From Candidatus Kapaibacterium sp. (GTDB lineage Bacteria; Bacteroidota; Ignavibacteria; Kapaibacteriales; UBA2268): DNA of 15,218 nt. Shown here piece by piece: positions 6,306-15,000 of the stretch (position 1 is the first letter of the stretch; each line of letters starts with the position of its first letter). Both the position numbers and the translations under genes were made by a program. The DNA is taken from positions 12,369 through 27,586 of the forward strand of contig JAQUZU010000009.1 of NCBI GenBank assembly GCA_028691175.1, given 5' to 3'. A model generated the notes under the pieces. That model saw only the letters and a program-made list of their open reading frames with translations, made no database searches and was not told the origin of the DNA.

Positions 6306-6337
6306 ATGGGAAAAACGCAATCCCCTGAGGGAAGTCT

Positions 6338-6392
6338 GTACCACTTGTACCACATGTACCACGTGTTTGTATACGGTTCGGGGAAAAATGCA
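6338..6392 (-). repeat. Element A, inverted intergenic copy upstream of rnhB
   Basis: Read on the + strand, three TACCAC-containing 9-mers (third base pattern CTT, CAT, CGT) lead into GTTTGTATACGGTTCGGGGA and AAAATGCA. It is opposite in orientation to the copies at 742 and 4987. Its left flank (AATCCCCTGAGG) corresponds to the CCTCAGGGGATT flank of those copies, so the junction is conserved. Confidence 0.88.
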
Positions 6393-6426
6393 ATCCCCAA
6401 AAGGGCACGGACAATTATATATATAA

Positions 6427-6437
6427 TAAGGATGTGA
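6427..6437 (+). promoter_or_regulatory. Strong Shine-Dalgarno site that fixes the TTG start of rnhB
   Basis: TAAGGATGTGA, identical to the site before fmt and in the same position relative to the TTG at 6441. Its TGA (6435-6437) is in frame with rnhB and excludes an upstream start. Confidence 0.75.
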
Positions 6438-6440
6438 AAT

Positions 6441-7067
6441 TTGGCGAATTTAGAATACGAAAAGGCTCATCAGGCGGAATATCCCGTAATTGCAGGGGTA
6501 GATGAGGCGGGTCGCGGCCCTCTTGCGGGTCCCGTAGTTGCCGGAGCGGTAATTCTCCCTCGCGAGTTCGACGCGGAAGGGCTGATAGACGATTCTAAAA
6601 AACTGACTGCGAAACAACGTGAACATGCCTTTGAGCAGATAACAGCCAAGTGCATTTGGGGCGTGGGCGAGGTCTCTCCTGCGGAAATTGACGAAATCAA
6701 CATCTTGCAGGCTACGATGAAAGCAATGCGCCTCGCAGTCGAGGCACTGCGCGTAAAGCCCGATTTTCTGCTAATCGACGGAAATTACTACTCGAATGTC
6801 GGGATTCCCTTCGAGACGATAGTCAAAGGCGACTCAAAATCGCTCTCGATTGCCGCCGCATCGATTATTGCAAAAGTCTTCCGAGACCGCTACATGACTG
6901 AAATTGCCGATAAGAAATACCCCGGATACGGTTTTGCACAGCATAAGGGCTATCCTACAAAAAAACATTTCGAATTAATTAAAAAAAATGGTATTTCCGA
7001 TATACATCGCATTACTTTTTTACGTAAATTTGTAAGTAGAGAAACTTCGATTGATGAGCAAATTTAA
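6441..7067 (+). CDS. rnhB: Ribonuclease HII
   Basis: The enzyme cleaves the RNA strand of RNA/DNA hybrids and nicks at single ribonucleotides in DNA, in the cytoplasm. The 208-residue protein has the RNase HII order of motifs: GVDEAGRGPLAGPVVAGAV (19-37, catalytic Asp21 and Glu22), LIDDSKKLTAKQRE, FLLIDGN (Asp113), and VKGDSKSLSIAAASIIAKV (Asp131), followed by YPGYGFAQHKGYPTKKH. All four acidic residues of the DEDD site are present. The TTG start is set by the in-frame stop at 6435 and the strong Shine-Dalgarno site; no ATG lies near the canonical N-terminus. pyrC begins 21 bases downstream on the same strand, so the two are probably co-transcribed. The last ~100 bases are noticeably AT-rich compared with the rest. 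Confidence 0.96.
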   Translation: MANLEYEKAHQAEYPVIAGVDEAGRGPLAGPVVAGAVILPREFDAEGLIDDSKKLTAKQREHAFEQITAKCIWGVGEVSPAEIDEINILQATMKAMRLAVEALRVKPDFLLIDGNYYSNVGIPFETIVKGDSKSLSIAAASIIAKVFRDRYMTEIADKKYPGYGFAQHKGYPTKKHFELIKKNGISDIHRITFLRKFVSRETSIDEQI

Positions 7068-7088
7068 TAACATAAAAGGTAACGACAG

Positions 7089-8372
7089 ATGAATATTTGT
7101 TTTAAAGGGATTAGAGCAGTAAATCCGGCTCAAAATCTTGACGAAACGGTAAATCTTTGGATAAAAGACGGTGCGATTGCACATTGCGACAGTTCTGCAC
7201 CGAAATTAGACCCCGGCACCGAGCAAATCGACGGCAAAGACCTCGTAGCCGCGCCGGGATTTTTCGATATGCACGTTCATTTCCGCACTCCGGGCGAGGA
7301 GAATGAGGAAGACATCAACACGGGCTGCGCAAGTGCCGCAAATGGCGGATTTACAGGCGTTGTCTGCATGCCGAACACGACTCCGTGCGTGGATTCGGTT
7401 GCAGTAGTCGAATTAATAGAAAACAAAGCAAAAGGCAAACTTGTCGACGTAAAAGTCGCCGGAGCAATTACAAAGAACCGCGAAGGAAAGCAAATCTCTG
7501 AAATGTTTGAACTTAACGACGCCGGAGTTCCTTTCTTTACAGACGACGGCAGTTGCGTAATGTGCACCGAAACTCTAAAGCGTGCTTTTGATTATGCACT
7601 TACTCGCGACCTTTTGATCGCACAGCACTGCGAGGATCACACCCTTACCGAAGGCTTTTCGGTAAATGAATCGATTTTCGCAACTAAATTGGGGCTGAAG
7701 GGCTATCCTTCGATTGCAGAATCAAATATTGTATTCCGCGACATTGAAACTGCAAAATACATCGGGAATTGCCGTTATCATGTGATGCATATCTCGACCG
7801 CTCGCTCGGTTGAACTCGTCCGCGAAGCCAAGAAAAACGGTGCGCGAGTAACCGCAGAAGTCGCTCCGCATCACTTCACGCTCGATGATTCAATCATCGC
7901 ATCTTATGATACAAATATCAAAATGAACCCGCCACTACGCGATAAATCGGATATCGAGGCTCTAAAGCTCGGCTTGAAAGACGGCACAATCGACGCTATT
8001 GCTTCCGATCATGCTCCGCACGCACTCCACGAGAAAGACGTAGAATTCGAACTCGCTCCGTGTGGAATTGTCGGATTAGAGACAGCGCTGCCCCTTGCGA
8101 TGACGGAATTAGTCCATACAGGCGTGCTCTCCATCGGGCAACTTGTTGAAAAAATGGCTGTAAATCCTCGCCGTATCTGCGGCTTGAATGTTCCCGAAAT
8201 CAAACTTGGCGAGCTGGCAAACCTGACTGTCTTCGCTCCAAACGAAGAATGGCATATCTCCACGAAACACTTCAAATCGAAGTCGAAAAACTCGCCGTTC
8301 AATAATTTTGTGGTAAAAGGCAAACAAAAATATGTTTTTAACAATAATCAGGTAATCAATTGCGTCTTATAA
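7089..8372 (+). CDS. pyrC: Dihydroorotase (class I)
   Basis: It cyclises carbamoyl-aspartate to dihydroorotate, the third step of de novo pyrimidine synthesis. The protein is 427 residues, the usual size of the long class I type. Zinc-site residues are visible in order: DMHVHFRTPGEE (His62, His64), FFTDDGS (Asp152 region), AQHCEDH (His180), HISTARSVELV (His234), and IASDHAPH (Asp307). MPNTTPC, APHHFTLDD and MNPPLRDKSD are also diagnostic. All catalytic residues are present, so it should be an active enzyme, unlike the PyrC-like subunits that have lost their histidines. AAAAGG lies 9 bases before the ATG, and the gene directly follows rnhB. No other pyr gene is in the window. Confidence 0.95.
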   Translation: MNICFKGIRAVNPAQNLDETVNLWIKDGAIAHCDSSAPKLDPGTEQIDGKDLVAAPGFFDMHVHFRTPGEENEEDINTGCASAANGGFTGVVCMPNTTPCVDSVAVVELIENKAKGKLVDVKVAGAITKNREGKQISEMFELNDAGVPFFTDDGSCVMCTETLKRAFDYALTRDLLIAQHCEDHTLTEGFSVNESIFATKLGLKGYPSIAESNIVFRDIETAKYIGNCRYHVMHISTARSVELVREAKKNGARVTAEVAPHHFTLDDSIIASYDTNIKMNPPLRDKSDIEALKLGLKDGTIDAIASDHAPHALHEKDVEFELAPCGIVGLETALPLAMTELVHTGVLSIGQLVEKMAVNPRRICGLNVPEIKLGELANLTVFAPNEEWHISTKHFKSKSKNSPFNNFVVKGKQKYVFNNNQVINCVL

Positions 8373-8385
8373 TAACGAAATAAAC

Positions 8386-8409
8386 GGGCGGTAATCGTTT
8401 TTACCGCCC
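8386..8409 (+). terminator. Hairpin after pyrC, probable terminator without a T-run
   Basis: GGGCGGTAA (8386-8394) pairs perfectly with TTACCGCCC (8401-8409) around a TCGTTT loop, 13 bases after the pyrC stop. No run of T follows on the + strand, so it may stabilise the 3' end or attenuate rather than terminate fully. Confidence 0.5.
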
Positions 8410-8444
8410 ACACATAATGTGGTATTCATATAAGGAATTTAGTC

Positions 8445-8627
8445 ATGAAATCCGAAAAAGATAAAGACTCTAAGCCGAAATCGGAAAAGTTAGAGCTGGC
8501 ACAAGATATGTTGATGAAAGAACTTGTAACAAAAGAAATGAAAGAAAAACTTTCGAAACAGATCGATAGCGAAAACCCGAAAATCATTGACGCCATAAAG
8601 TCTCTTTTGCATGATTCAAATGATTAA
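8445..8627 (+). CDS. Small lysine-rich hypothetical protein (60 residues)
   Basis: I do not recognise this protein. It is 60 residues, very hydrophilic, rich in Lys, Glu, Asp and Ser, with no membrane segment or signal peptide and no cysteine. The first ~15 residues (KSEKDKDSKPKSEK) look disordered. The remainder (LELAQDMLMKELVTKEMKEK onwards) has helical periodicity and could form an amphipathic helix or short coiled coil. AAGGA lies 8 bases before the ATG, and it stands alone between two intergenic gaps, which favours a real gene. It has no evident link to pyrC or the membrane protein that follows. Confidence 0.7.
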   Translation: MKSEKDKDSKPKSEKLELAQDMLMKELVTKEMKEKLSKQIDSENPKIIDAIKSLLHDSND

Positions 8628-8631
8628 TTAT

Positions 8632-8659
8632 GTGTGTGATAATCTGCATTATGTAAACT
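8632..8659 (+). other. Candidate dif-like XerCD recombination site
   Basis: The 28-base string reads GTGTGTGATAA, a TCTGCA spacer, then TTATGTAAACT. The right half is identical, as I recall it, to the XerD arm of the Bacillus subtilis dif site and close to the E. coli arm TTATGTTAAAT. The left half keeps the ATAA that abuts the 6-base spacer, but its outer bases fit dif consensus poorly. It is intergenic. One good arm is suggestive, not conclusive. Confidence 0.3.
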
Positions 8660-8714
8660 AAAATTAAAGTATATGTCCCCCTTTGTAACTATTTTTCTAT
8701 TGAAAGGATTAGCG

Positions 8715-9251
8715 ATGAAAGAATTTTTTAACACACGCAACCTTGCTATCATAGGTATTATTTGTTTAGTAGCACTTTTCAGACTTTTAGAGCACTATTT
8801 CGGCATAAACATGAACATTACTCCTGTGATGGCTGTTTCACTTTTCGGCGGTGCTTATTTCAGTAACAAGAAAGCCGCTTATCTGACACCAATGATTGCA
8901 ATGCTTTTAAGCGACATAGTTTTAGGCTTCCACAGCACAATGTTTGCTGTTTACGGCTCGTTGCTTCTCGGCGTATTACTTGGCACGAAAATGCAAAACA
9001 GAATTTCGGCTCTTCGCGTAGCAGGCTCTTCGCTTGCCTCTTCGTTTTTGTTTTTCATTATAACTAACTTCGCATGCTGGGCTATGTATTATCCGACTAA
9101 CTTTGCCGGTTTAGTAGATTGCTATACTTTGGCAATTCCGTTCTTCAGAACCGGACTTATCGGTGATTTGGTATGGTGTACAGTCCTTTTCGGAGCATTT
9201 GAACTCGCAGGCAAATATGTTCCTGCTTTGGCAAAATCTGAAACTAAATAG
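8715..9251 (+). CDS. DUF6580-family integral membrane protein, putative transporter
   Basis: A 178-residue protein with about five to six hydrophobic segments, roughly at residues 9-28, 33-50, 53-70, 75-92, 100-125 and 148-168. The pattern NITPVMAVSLFGGAYF, then AAYLTPMIAMLLSDIVLGFH, MFAVYGS, and FFIITNFACWAMYYPTNFAG with a GDLVW near the end, is that of the DUF6580 family, which resembles the membrane subunits of vitamin-type importers. The substrate is unknown. I start at the ATG at 8715, preceded at 6 bases by AAAGGA, rather than the in-frame ATG at 8673, which lacks a ribosome site and would add 14 residues before the first helix. It is followed by a clear terminator, so it forms the end of a transcription unit. 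Confidence 0.85.
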   Translation: MKEFFNTRNLAIIGIICLVALFRLLEHYFGINMNITPVMAVSLFGGAYFSNKKAAYLTPMIAMLLSDIVLGFHSTMFAVYGSLLLGVLLGTKMQNRISALRVAGSSLASSFLFFIITNFACWAMYYPTNFAGLVDCYTLAIPFFRTGLIGDLVWCTVLFGAFELAGKYVPALAKSETK

Positions 9252-9270
9252 TATAGATTTTAATACAACA

Positions 9271-9302
9271 AAAGGCAATTCACTCGTTGGGTTGCCTTTT
9301 TT
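9271..9302 (+). terminator. Rho-independent terminator after the DUF6580 gene
   Basis: AAAGGCAA (9271-9278) pairs with TTGCCTTT (9292-9299) around a 13-base loop and runs into a stretch of six T (9297-9302). It is 19 bases after the stop codon. Confidence 0.85.
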
Positions 9303-9328
9303 AGTTTACATAATTCTCAAGGAAACGT

Positions 9329-9577
9329 GTCATTGCGTGGCGCCCCACTTTCTATCTGTAGGAGGAGTCGCGAACGTGGGCGTCATTGCGGGCTTGACCC
9401 GCAATCCCCCAAGGTCAGGTTGTACCACATGTACCACTTGTACCACGTGTTTGTATACGGTTTGGGGAAAAATGCACGAAGTCATTGCGTGGCGCCCCAC
9501 TTTCTATTTGTGAGAGGGGTCGCGAAGCACCCCGACTTAAAAGCCCACGAACGTGGGTACGGTTTGGGGTAAAATGC
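9329..9577 (-). repeat. Composite intergenic repeat block, copy 3 (inverted)
   Basis: The block lies between two converging genes. It contains two direct copies of a GTCATTGCGTGGCGCCCCAC segment (from 9329 and from 9481), the palindrome ATTGCGGG-CTTGA-CCCGCAAT (9385-9405), element A inverted (9422-9476), a segment at 9510-9557 that is the inverse of 865-914 with few mismatches, and a truncated A core (TACGGTTTGGGGTAAAATGC, 9558-9577). Open frames through this stretch are repeat-derived. The block ends just before the stop codon of the response regulator gene. Confidence 0.82.
9422..9476 (-). repeat. Element A, inverted intergenic copy with three 9-bp units
   Basis: Read on the + strand, three TACCAC-containing 9-mers are followed by GTTTGTATACGGTTTGGGGA and AAAATGCA. 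It differs from the copy at 6338 by C to T in the GGTTCGGGG core and by the order of the CTT/CAT units. Confidence 0.88.
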
Positions 9578-9582
9578 AGGGC

Positions 9583-10737
9583 TTAGTCGTTCGGCTTAAT
9601 CTTTTCAATTACTCTGATTGGCTCGATAATATTTTTTATTTTGGAGATATTAATCAGCCGTAATAGCAGCGTATCCGTAATTTCCTGCCCTTTCGCTACC
9701 AAGACAAACTGTTCTTCGTCCCGCAACGGCTCCGCGAGTATCATTCCGATTCGCAATGATTTAAACGGAATTGCCCTAATCACAAAGCTCCCGCTTGTCA
9801 TTTTGTTAATAGTCATTAATGCCGTAAATGCTTTAGGATCATAGAAATACGAGTTCACCCTCATTTCGTTGATTATCATCATATTGGGCTTGCCGAGCAA
9901 CTGATGCCTGCAAAAATCGAACGCGACCTTCAGAATTCGTGACGTTAACGGCAGTTTATCACCGGTTACATCGCTATTTTTCGGAAAAGACCCGTCATAG
10001 GCATGCAACTGAAATCCGACCGCATTTGCAACGTTCGCCAAAGTCGGGATATTTTGAATCATTTGGGAGCCCCGCTCGGGGAATCCTTCGACTACTCTTT
10101 TCTCGGCATCATTCATCAACATTCCACGATATAGTTTATTGGTCAGCTCCGGCGACATGTTCAGGCAGCCAAGCTGCGATACTAAAGCACTGATTTCAAC
10201 CTCCCATGTATTCCGCAACTGCATTTGCACAGCAATACCGTTCGCTACGGCTCGTATCTGCAAAGCCTGTTTCATCGCAATCGGATTTATGTTCGCCAAT
10301 ATGTCGATCAAAATCTTAATAGTACCCTTTACAGTCCTGTTCAGAATGTCTTTTTCAGCCGCAAGCACTTCAAAATGACGAATGCCCTCGTTTAAAACGG
10401 TAATAAGTTGCTCGGAAAGAATCGGTTTAGTCAGGAATCTGAATATATTTGCTTCGTTAACTGCAGCCTTTGCAACCTTCATGTCGGCAAATCCCGAGAT
10501 AAGAACGCGCAGCGTGTCCGGGGATATATTCTGCATATGCGTCAGCAGTTGAATACCGTTGACTTTTGGCATAGAATAGTCGCTTACCACCACTGCAAAT
10601 GGCGGTTCCGAGTGCACAATATTTATCGCCTCCTCAGCATTAACAGCAGTTTTTATCACAAAAAAACTTCGCAATGTTCCCTGGTAAGTCGATAAAATAT
10701 CGATATCGTCATCAACCAACAATATTCTGTTGTTCAT
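9583..10737 (-). CDS. Response regulator with degenerate HD-GYP/RpfG-like output domain
   Basis: Residues 1-120 are a receiver domain: NNRILLVDDD (acidic pocket Asp9-Asp11), phospho-acceptor Asp53 in VVVSDYSMP, Ser81 in LISG, and Lys104 in FLTKP. A helix (~120-150) leads to an RpfG/HD-GYP-like domain (~150-300). The fold pattern is recognisable, but the key residues are gone. The HD pair of LHDIGK is replaced by Ser187-Gln188 in ALVSQLGC, the next histidine by Phe219 in GFPERG, and the HHE-x2-DGSGYP region reads QLHAYDGSFP. Cyclic-di-GMP hydrolysis is therefore unlikely, and the domain may be a binding or signalling module. The C-terminal part has FKSLRIGMILAEPL. No histidine kinase is adjacent. 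The ATG at 10737 has GAGG 8 bases upstream. The gene is divergent from the LD-carboxypeptidase gene. Confidence 0.88.
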   Translation of the reverse strand: MNNRILLVDDDIDILSTYQGTLRSFFVIKTAVNAEEAINIVHSEPPFAVVVSDYSMPKVNGIQLLTHMQNISPDTLRVLISGFADMKVAKAAVNEANIFRFLTKPILSEQLITVLNEGIRHFEVLAAEKDILNRTVKGTIKILIDILANINPIAMKQALQIRAVANGIAVQMQLRNTWEVEISALVSQLGCLNMSPELTNKLYRGMLMNDAEKRVVEGFPERGSQMIQNIPTLANVANAVGFQLHAYDGSFPKNSDVTGDKLPLTSRILKVAFDFCRHQLLGKPNMMIINEMRVNSYFYDPKAFTALMTINKMTSGSFVIRAIPFKSLRIGMILAEPLRDEEQFVLVAKGQEITDTLLLRLINISKIKNIIEPIRVIEKIKPND

Positions 10738-10963
10738 TTATTCGCCTCGATGCTATAGGACTGCTCATTTTTTAGTAAAAACCGTTTCACAAAATTTGAC
10801 GTATCAAGTATATATATATTTTAAGTAATAAAAAAATAATCGATTTAAGTATAAATAATTATAGTAATATAGTACAAGAAAACATTTGGAATAATCGTGC
10901 AAATTATGTATTTTTGAAGTTGCATGAACGCTATGGAAACGAAATTTTCAGAAAACTAATCTT
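10738..10963. promoter_or_regulatory. AT-rich divergent intergenic region
   Basis: These 226 bases separate two divergent genes and must hold both promoters. The centre (10800-10870) is very AT-rich, with TATATATATA and runs of A. None of the repeat modules found to the left is present. I see no clear promoter for the - strand gene. Confidence 0.6.
10885..10916 (+). promoter_or_regulatory. Candidate Bacteroidota-type promoter for the LD-carboxypeptidase unit
   Basis: TTTG at 10885-10888 and TATTTTTG at 10909-10916 fit the TTTG / TAnnTTTG promoter known from Bacteroidota, with a 20-base spacer, inside its usual range. The start codon is 47 bases downstream. The motif is short, so a chance match is possible. 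Confidence 0.4.
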
Positions 10964-12019
10964 ATGATATCACGCAGAGAAATATTAAAAGATCTGTTGG
11001 TCGCGCCATTTGCTGCAAAAGCGGCACGTTCCGAATCGCTTGCAACGCTTACTAAAGCGGAGACACTCGATATTGGTGCTTCTAACCTGATTGTCCCACG
11101 TGCCCTTACGAAAGGCTCGAAGATAGCAATTACTGCTCCGGCGAGCCCGTCTTCTACATGGGAAGTAAACGGGCTGGTCTCGAAATTTCGTGCTCTCGGC
11201 GTGGAATGCGAAATCGGCGAAACAGTCAAGCAACGCAACAGTTCGACACGCTATCTCTCCGCCCCCGATGACCGCAGATTAGACGAACTAATGGGGTATT
11301 TTCTTCGCGATGACATAGACGGAATATTCTGTGCTCGCGGCGGCTACGGCGTAATGCGCATTCTCGAAAAATTAGACTATGCAGAAATTGCCCGCCACCC
11401 GAAAATACTCGTTGGCTATAGCGACATCACGGCACTCCTGTTTGCTCTCTACTCACAGTGCGGATTGGTCTGCTATCACGGTCCGGTCGCCTCTTCCCAA
11501 TTCGATGAATTCACCACTATGCACATGCTTAAAGTGCTGTTTAGCGGCTATTCGGACGGCATTATCGAGTACACGGCTCCCAACTTGGAGATTATCTCCC
11601 CCGGGACTGCTACAGGCCAGTTAGTCGGCGGAAACCTCACAATGGTTTCCGGAATGCTCGGTACTCCGTATGACGTCGATACAGCCGGAAAAATAATTTT
11701 CCTCGAGGAGACTCGCGAAGAACCGTACAAAATCGATCGTATGCTGACCCAAATGATACTAGCCGGCAAATTCAAAAACGCCTCGGGAGTTATCCTCGGA
11801 AATTTCGAATATCTGAAGGGTAATCGTAACTTTTTCCCGGGACGTTCGTTTTCTACTATGCAGGTGCTTGTCGATCGCCTCGGCGGACTGGGAATCCCCG
11901 TTATGTTTGGCATTCCGTTTGGGCACATGCAGAAAAAAATGACTCTTCCGCTCGGCGTAAATGCCGCCATCGACACCGCAAAGAAATCTTTTTCAATTAT
12001 AGAACGCGCTATTTGTTAA
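10964..12019 (+). CDS. LD-carboxypeptidase, peptidase family S66, with Tat-like signal
   Basis: Family S66 enzymes remove the terminal D-alanine from murein tetrapeptides; some members cleave other peptides. The 351-residue protein begins ISRREILKDLLVAPFAAKAA, a twin-arginine motif with a short hydrophobic stretch, suggesting export in folded form. The S66 body starts at about residue 46 (ALTKGSKIAITAPASPSS). It shows ARGGYGVMRIL (124-134), nucleophile Ser153 in VGYSDITALL, FLEETREEPYKIDRML with the catalytic Glu248, and His321 in GIPFGHMQ, so the Ser-Glu-His triad is complete. No Shine-Dalgarno site precedes the ATG at 10964. The VWA gene starts 19 bases after its stop, so the two are probably co-transcribed. 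Classical LdcA is cytoplasmic; the export signal here is therefore notable. Confidence 0.9.
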   Translation: MISRREILKDLLVAPFAAKAARSESLATLTKAETLDIGASNLIVPRALTKGSKIAITAPASPSSTWEVNGLVSKFRALGVECEIGETVKQRNSSTRYLSAPDDRRLDELMGYFLRDDIDGIFCARGGYGVMRILEKLDYAEIARHPKILVGYSDITALLFALYSQCGLVCYHGPVASSQFDEFTTMHMLKVLFSGYSDGIIEYTAPNLEIISPGTATGQLVGGNLTMVSGMLGTPYDVDTAGKIIFLEETREEPYKIDRMLTQMILAGKFKNASGVILGNFEYLKGNRNFFPGRSFSTMQVLVDRLGGLGIPVMFGIPFGHMQKKMTLPLGVNAAIDTAKKSFSIIERAIC

Positions 12020-12038
12020 TAAATCTTTTGAGAAATCT

Positions 12039-15000
12039 ATGAAAAAAACTAATACTATCTCTCACTTTCTGATTGCAGTATTGCTCTTTGTACTGCAAAC
12101 TGCCGTGCTTTGGGCGCAAAGTTTCTCGGTATCAGAAATAGATGTATCGAATTTTCCGCAAATATCTTCGTACTTCGTCACTCTTGACGCAAACGGAGAG
12201 TCAGTCGAAAGTTTTTCGCCTAATGATTTTATTGTAACGGAAAATAACAAGGACTTAAGTCCTACTGTCTCTATTGAATGTGATGATATTCTGACAGATC
12301 CTCCGCTGAACATTTGCCTTGTTATCGACCAAAGTAACTCGATGAATGCACTTTCCGATCCTTCCAATCCGAGTTCGGAAAAATATCTCCAATGGGTAAA
12401 AGAGGGAGCTTCTTCGTTTATTAATGCACTGAATTTCTCTAACGGTACTCAAGTTGAAATTATCGGTTTCGCTTTAGGCATGAGAATACTCCGCACTTTT
12501 ACAAGCGACAAAAATGCTCTGCTCTCTACGATTAACGGAATGGTGTTTGCCGGCGGAACAAATTATAACTCCCCACTGCTCGACACTCCGAATGGTGCGA
12601 TTGCCCAACTGCGATATAACACTCCGCCCGATGTTCGTCGTGTAATCGTCTTCCTGACCGATGGCGACCCTGATGAGCAATTCGAAACCAAGGTTTTAGA
12701 AATAATCGATGGAGCAAATGCTGCAAACATTCAAATTTATGCCATAACCATGAATATAGATGTGAAATATGACCTGCAAACAATTGCTTCGAACACAGGC
12801 GGAAAGGCATTCCCGGTAAAGACAAAAGCAGAACTCAACAGCGTATATGCACAAATCGCCAGCGACATTAAAAGCAAGAAAATATGCAAACTCAACTGGA
12901 CTGCAAACTATGGTTGCGGTGTAGACGATTATAACCGCCAAGTTGCGATAACATACAAAGGTTTTGAATCCCCCAGAGTGGTAAATACTCAATATACTGC
13001 CCCGAGCGGAAGTATTGCATCTACGACTGTTTCGCCGTCGATTCAGTTCTTTGATGACCCGGAGGTCGGAGTTAATGTAGATAAACTCATTACAATTTCA
13101 CCGCAAAATTCGGACATTACTATTCAAAGCAGCCAAATTACTCCGTCAAAATATTTCTCGGTTGTCGATTGGGATGCGAATAGCGATGCTACGGTCAATT
13201 TCCCGATTACTATCAAAAAGGGAAATTCGCAAACAATTAAAGTTCGCTTTACGCAGCAAGATGCAAAGTCATATCGCAAGGCAGATTTAGTCCTTCACTC
13301 GGAACCGTGCGATTTGTATATCGATTTAGTAGGAGGGCTTTCGCAGGTTAATATTGTCTCGCCGAATGGCGGTGAGTTCTTTTCTACTTGCGATACAGTC
13401 GAAATAAAATGGGGCGGCGTCGATGCCTATACCCCGGTAAACCTGTATTATCATACCGCAAATCTCGGCTGGAACTTGATCGCAAAAGATGTTTCAGGAT
13501 TATCTTATCGCTGGAAACCGCCCTATCCGTCTAATTCATATATGATAAAGGCCACTGTATACTCTGCTGCCGAAACTGTCTGGCTCAAATCTTTTGGCTC
13601 TACTGCAAATGAAGAACTCAAAGGATTGATTCTTCATCCGAGCGGGAACTATTTGTATGTTTGCGGTCAATACTCCGGCGAAATGCAGATAGAAGATCAA
13701 AATATCTCTGCCGGAAAAAACAAAGACGTCTTTGTCGCACAATTCACATCGGACGGACAATTGGTCTGGATTAAAACCATTACAGGCAAATACGACGAAA
13801 CAGTAAACAGCATGTGTATGGATTCCGAAGGTAATGTCTTCATTACCGGCAAGGCATACCAGAGCAGTTCGTTTGAGAACTACTCCCCGCAAACTGCAAG
13901 TTCAAGCCTGCCATACATGTATGTGGCAAAATATAATCCCGACGGCGTTCGTGTTGGTTTATTTACCCTCGCTGCAACCAATGCTTATACGAGTTTCGAA
14001 GCCGAAGGCCTGTATGTTCAAAATCTTGAATCTACCCGGCAAATCCGCGTACAGGGAAATTATAGAAATGAGCTTAAAGCAAATTCAATTAACCTCTCTA
14101 AGACCGGTACACGTTTTTCGGTAACACTTTCTGCAGAGGAATTAATCCTGAACAGTTCCACTAACAGCTGGCTAACAGGAAATGTGCCAACTCCGCTCAC
14201 GGCATATGACAGCGACGGAAACCAATTTATCGGCACAAACTTCACTAATTCCATTACGAAAGGGCATCTTAGCAGAAAAAGCAATGGCGGCGATGATATT
14301 GCCATTTATAAAGTCGGTACAGCAAAGTCAACAGAAGACGAATGCGATGCGACATTTGCGGTTGCAAACATAGAATTGCAATTCACGCAAACGGAAGTCA
14401 ATATGGGCGACTGCCTGATTGGCGACGTTGTCAACCAAACAGTCTCCGGCTTAATCACCAATGTCGGCGAAATTCCTGCATACATTACGCGTCAGACTTT
14501 GGAAAATAACGATGAATTTCAGATAGTAACCGATTTAACTCAGGGAGGAATCCTCCCCGGAGAAAGCCAAGTTGTTGCTTTCCGTTTTATGCCAAAACAA
14601 AAAGGTACTATAAGCACAACCATGTCTATAGATATCGAGTGTGGCAATACGATTTCACTCACGCTGCTTGGTAACGGAGTTTGCACATTCTCTGCTCTCG
14701 ACACGCTGAATTTTACAAATACAGCAATCAACAAAACGTCCGACCAGACTTTTAGTGCGGTATTCCATAATCCGAACCCGGTAGATATTCAAATCTATCC
14801 GGAAATTATTGGTGCGGACGCACAATATTTCCACTTGCTTGAACCGACCGGTTCATACTTGGCACCTGCAAATTCGGATATCGATTTCAAAATTCAATTC
14901 GCTCCGACCGAAGAAAGAACATATACGGCACAGATGATTTACAATGCTCCCTCGGAGTGCAGTTCTTCGGACACGACTCAACTCGTCGCCGATGGCGTAA

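Noticed and set aside
8673..8714. Upstream ATG start for the DUF6580 protein at 8673
   Set aside because: No ribosome site precedes it, whereas AAAGGA sits 6 bases before the ATG at 8715, and the shorter form begins just before the first membrane helix.
10796..10824. A sigma70-like TTGACG box at 10796-10801 as a + strand promoter
   Set aside because: No acceptable -10 box lies 16-18 bases downstream. The TATATT nearby is spaced too closely.
556..10963. tRNA or other structured RNA genes in the gaps
   Set aside because: The hairpins seen are explained by repeat palindromes or terminators. No cloverleaf with a TTC-containing T loop or known riboswitch pattern was recognised by eye.
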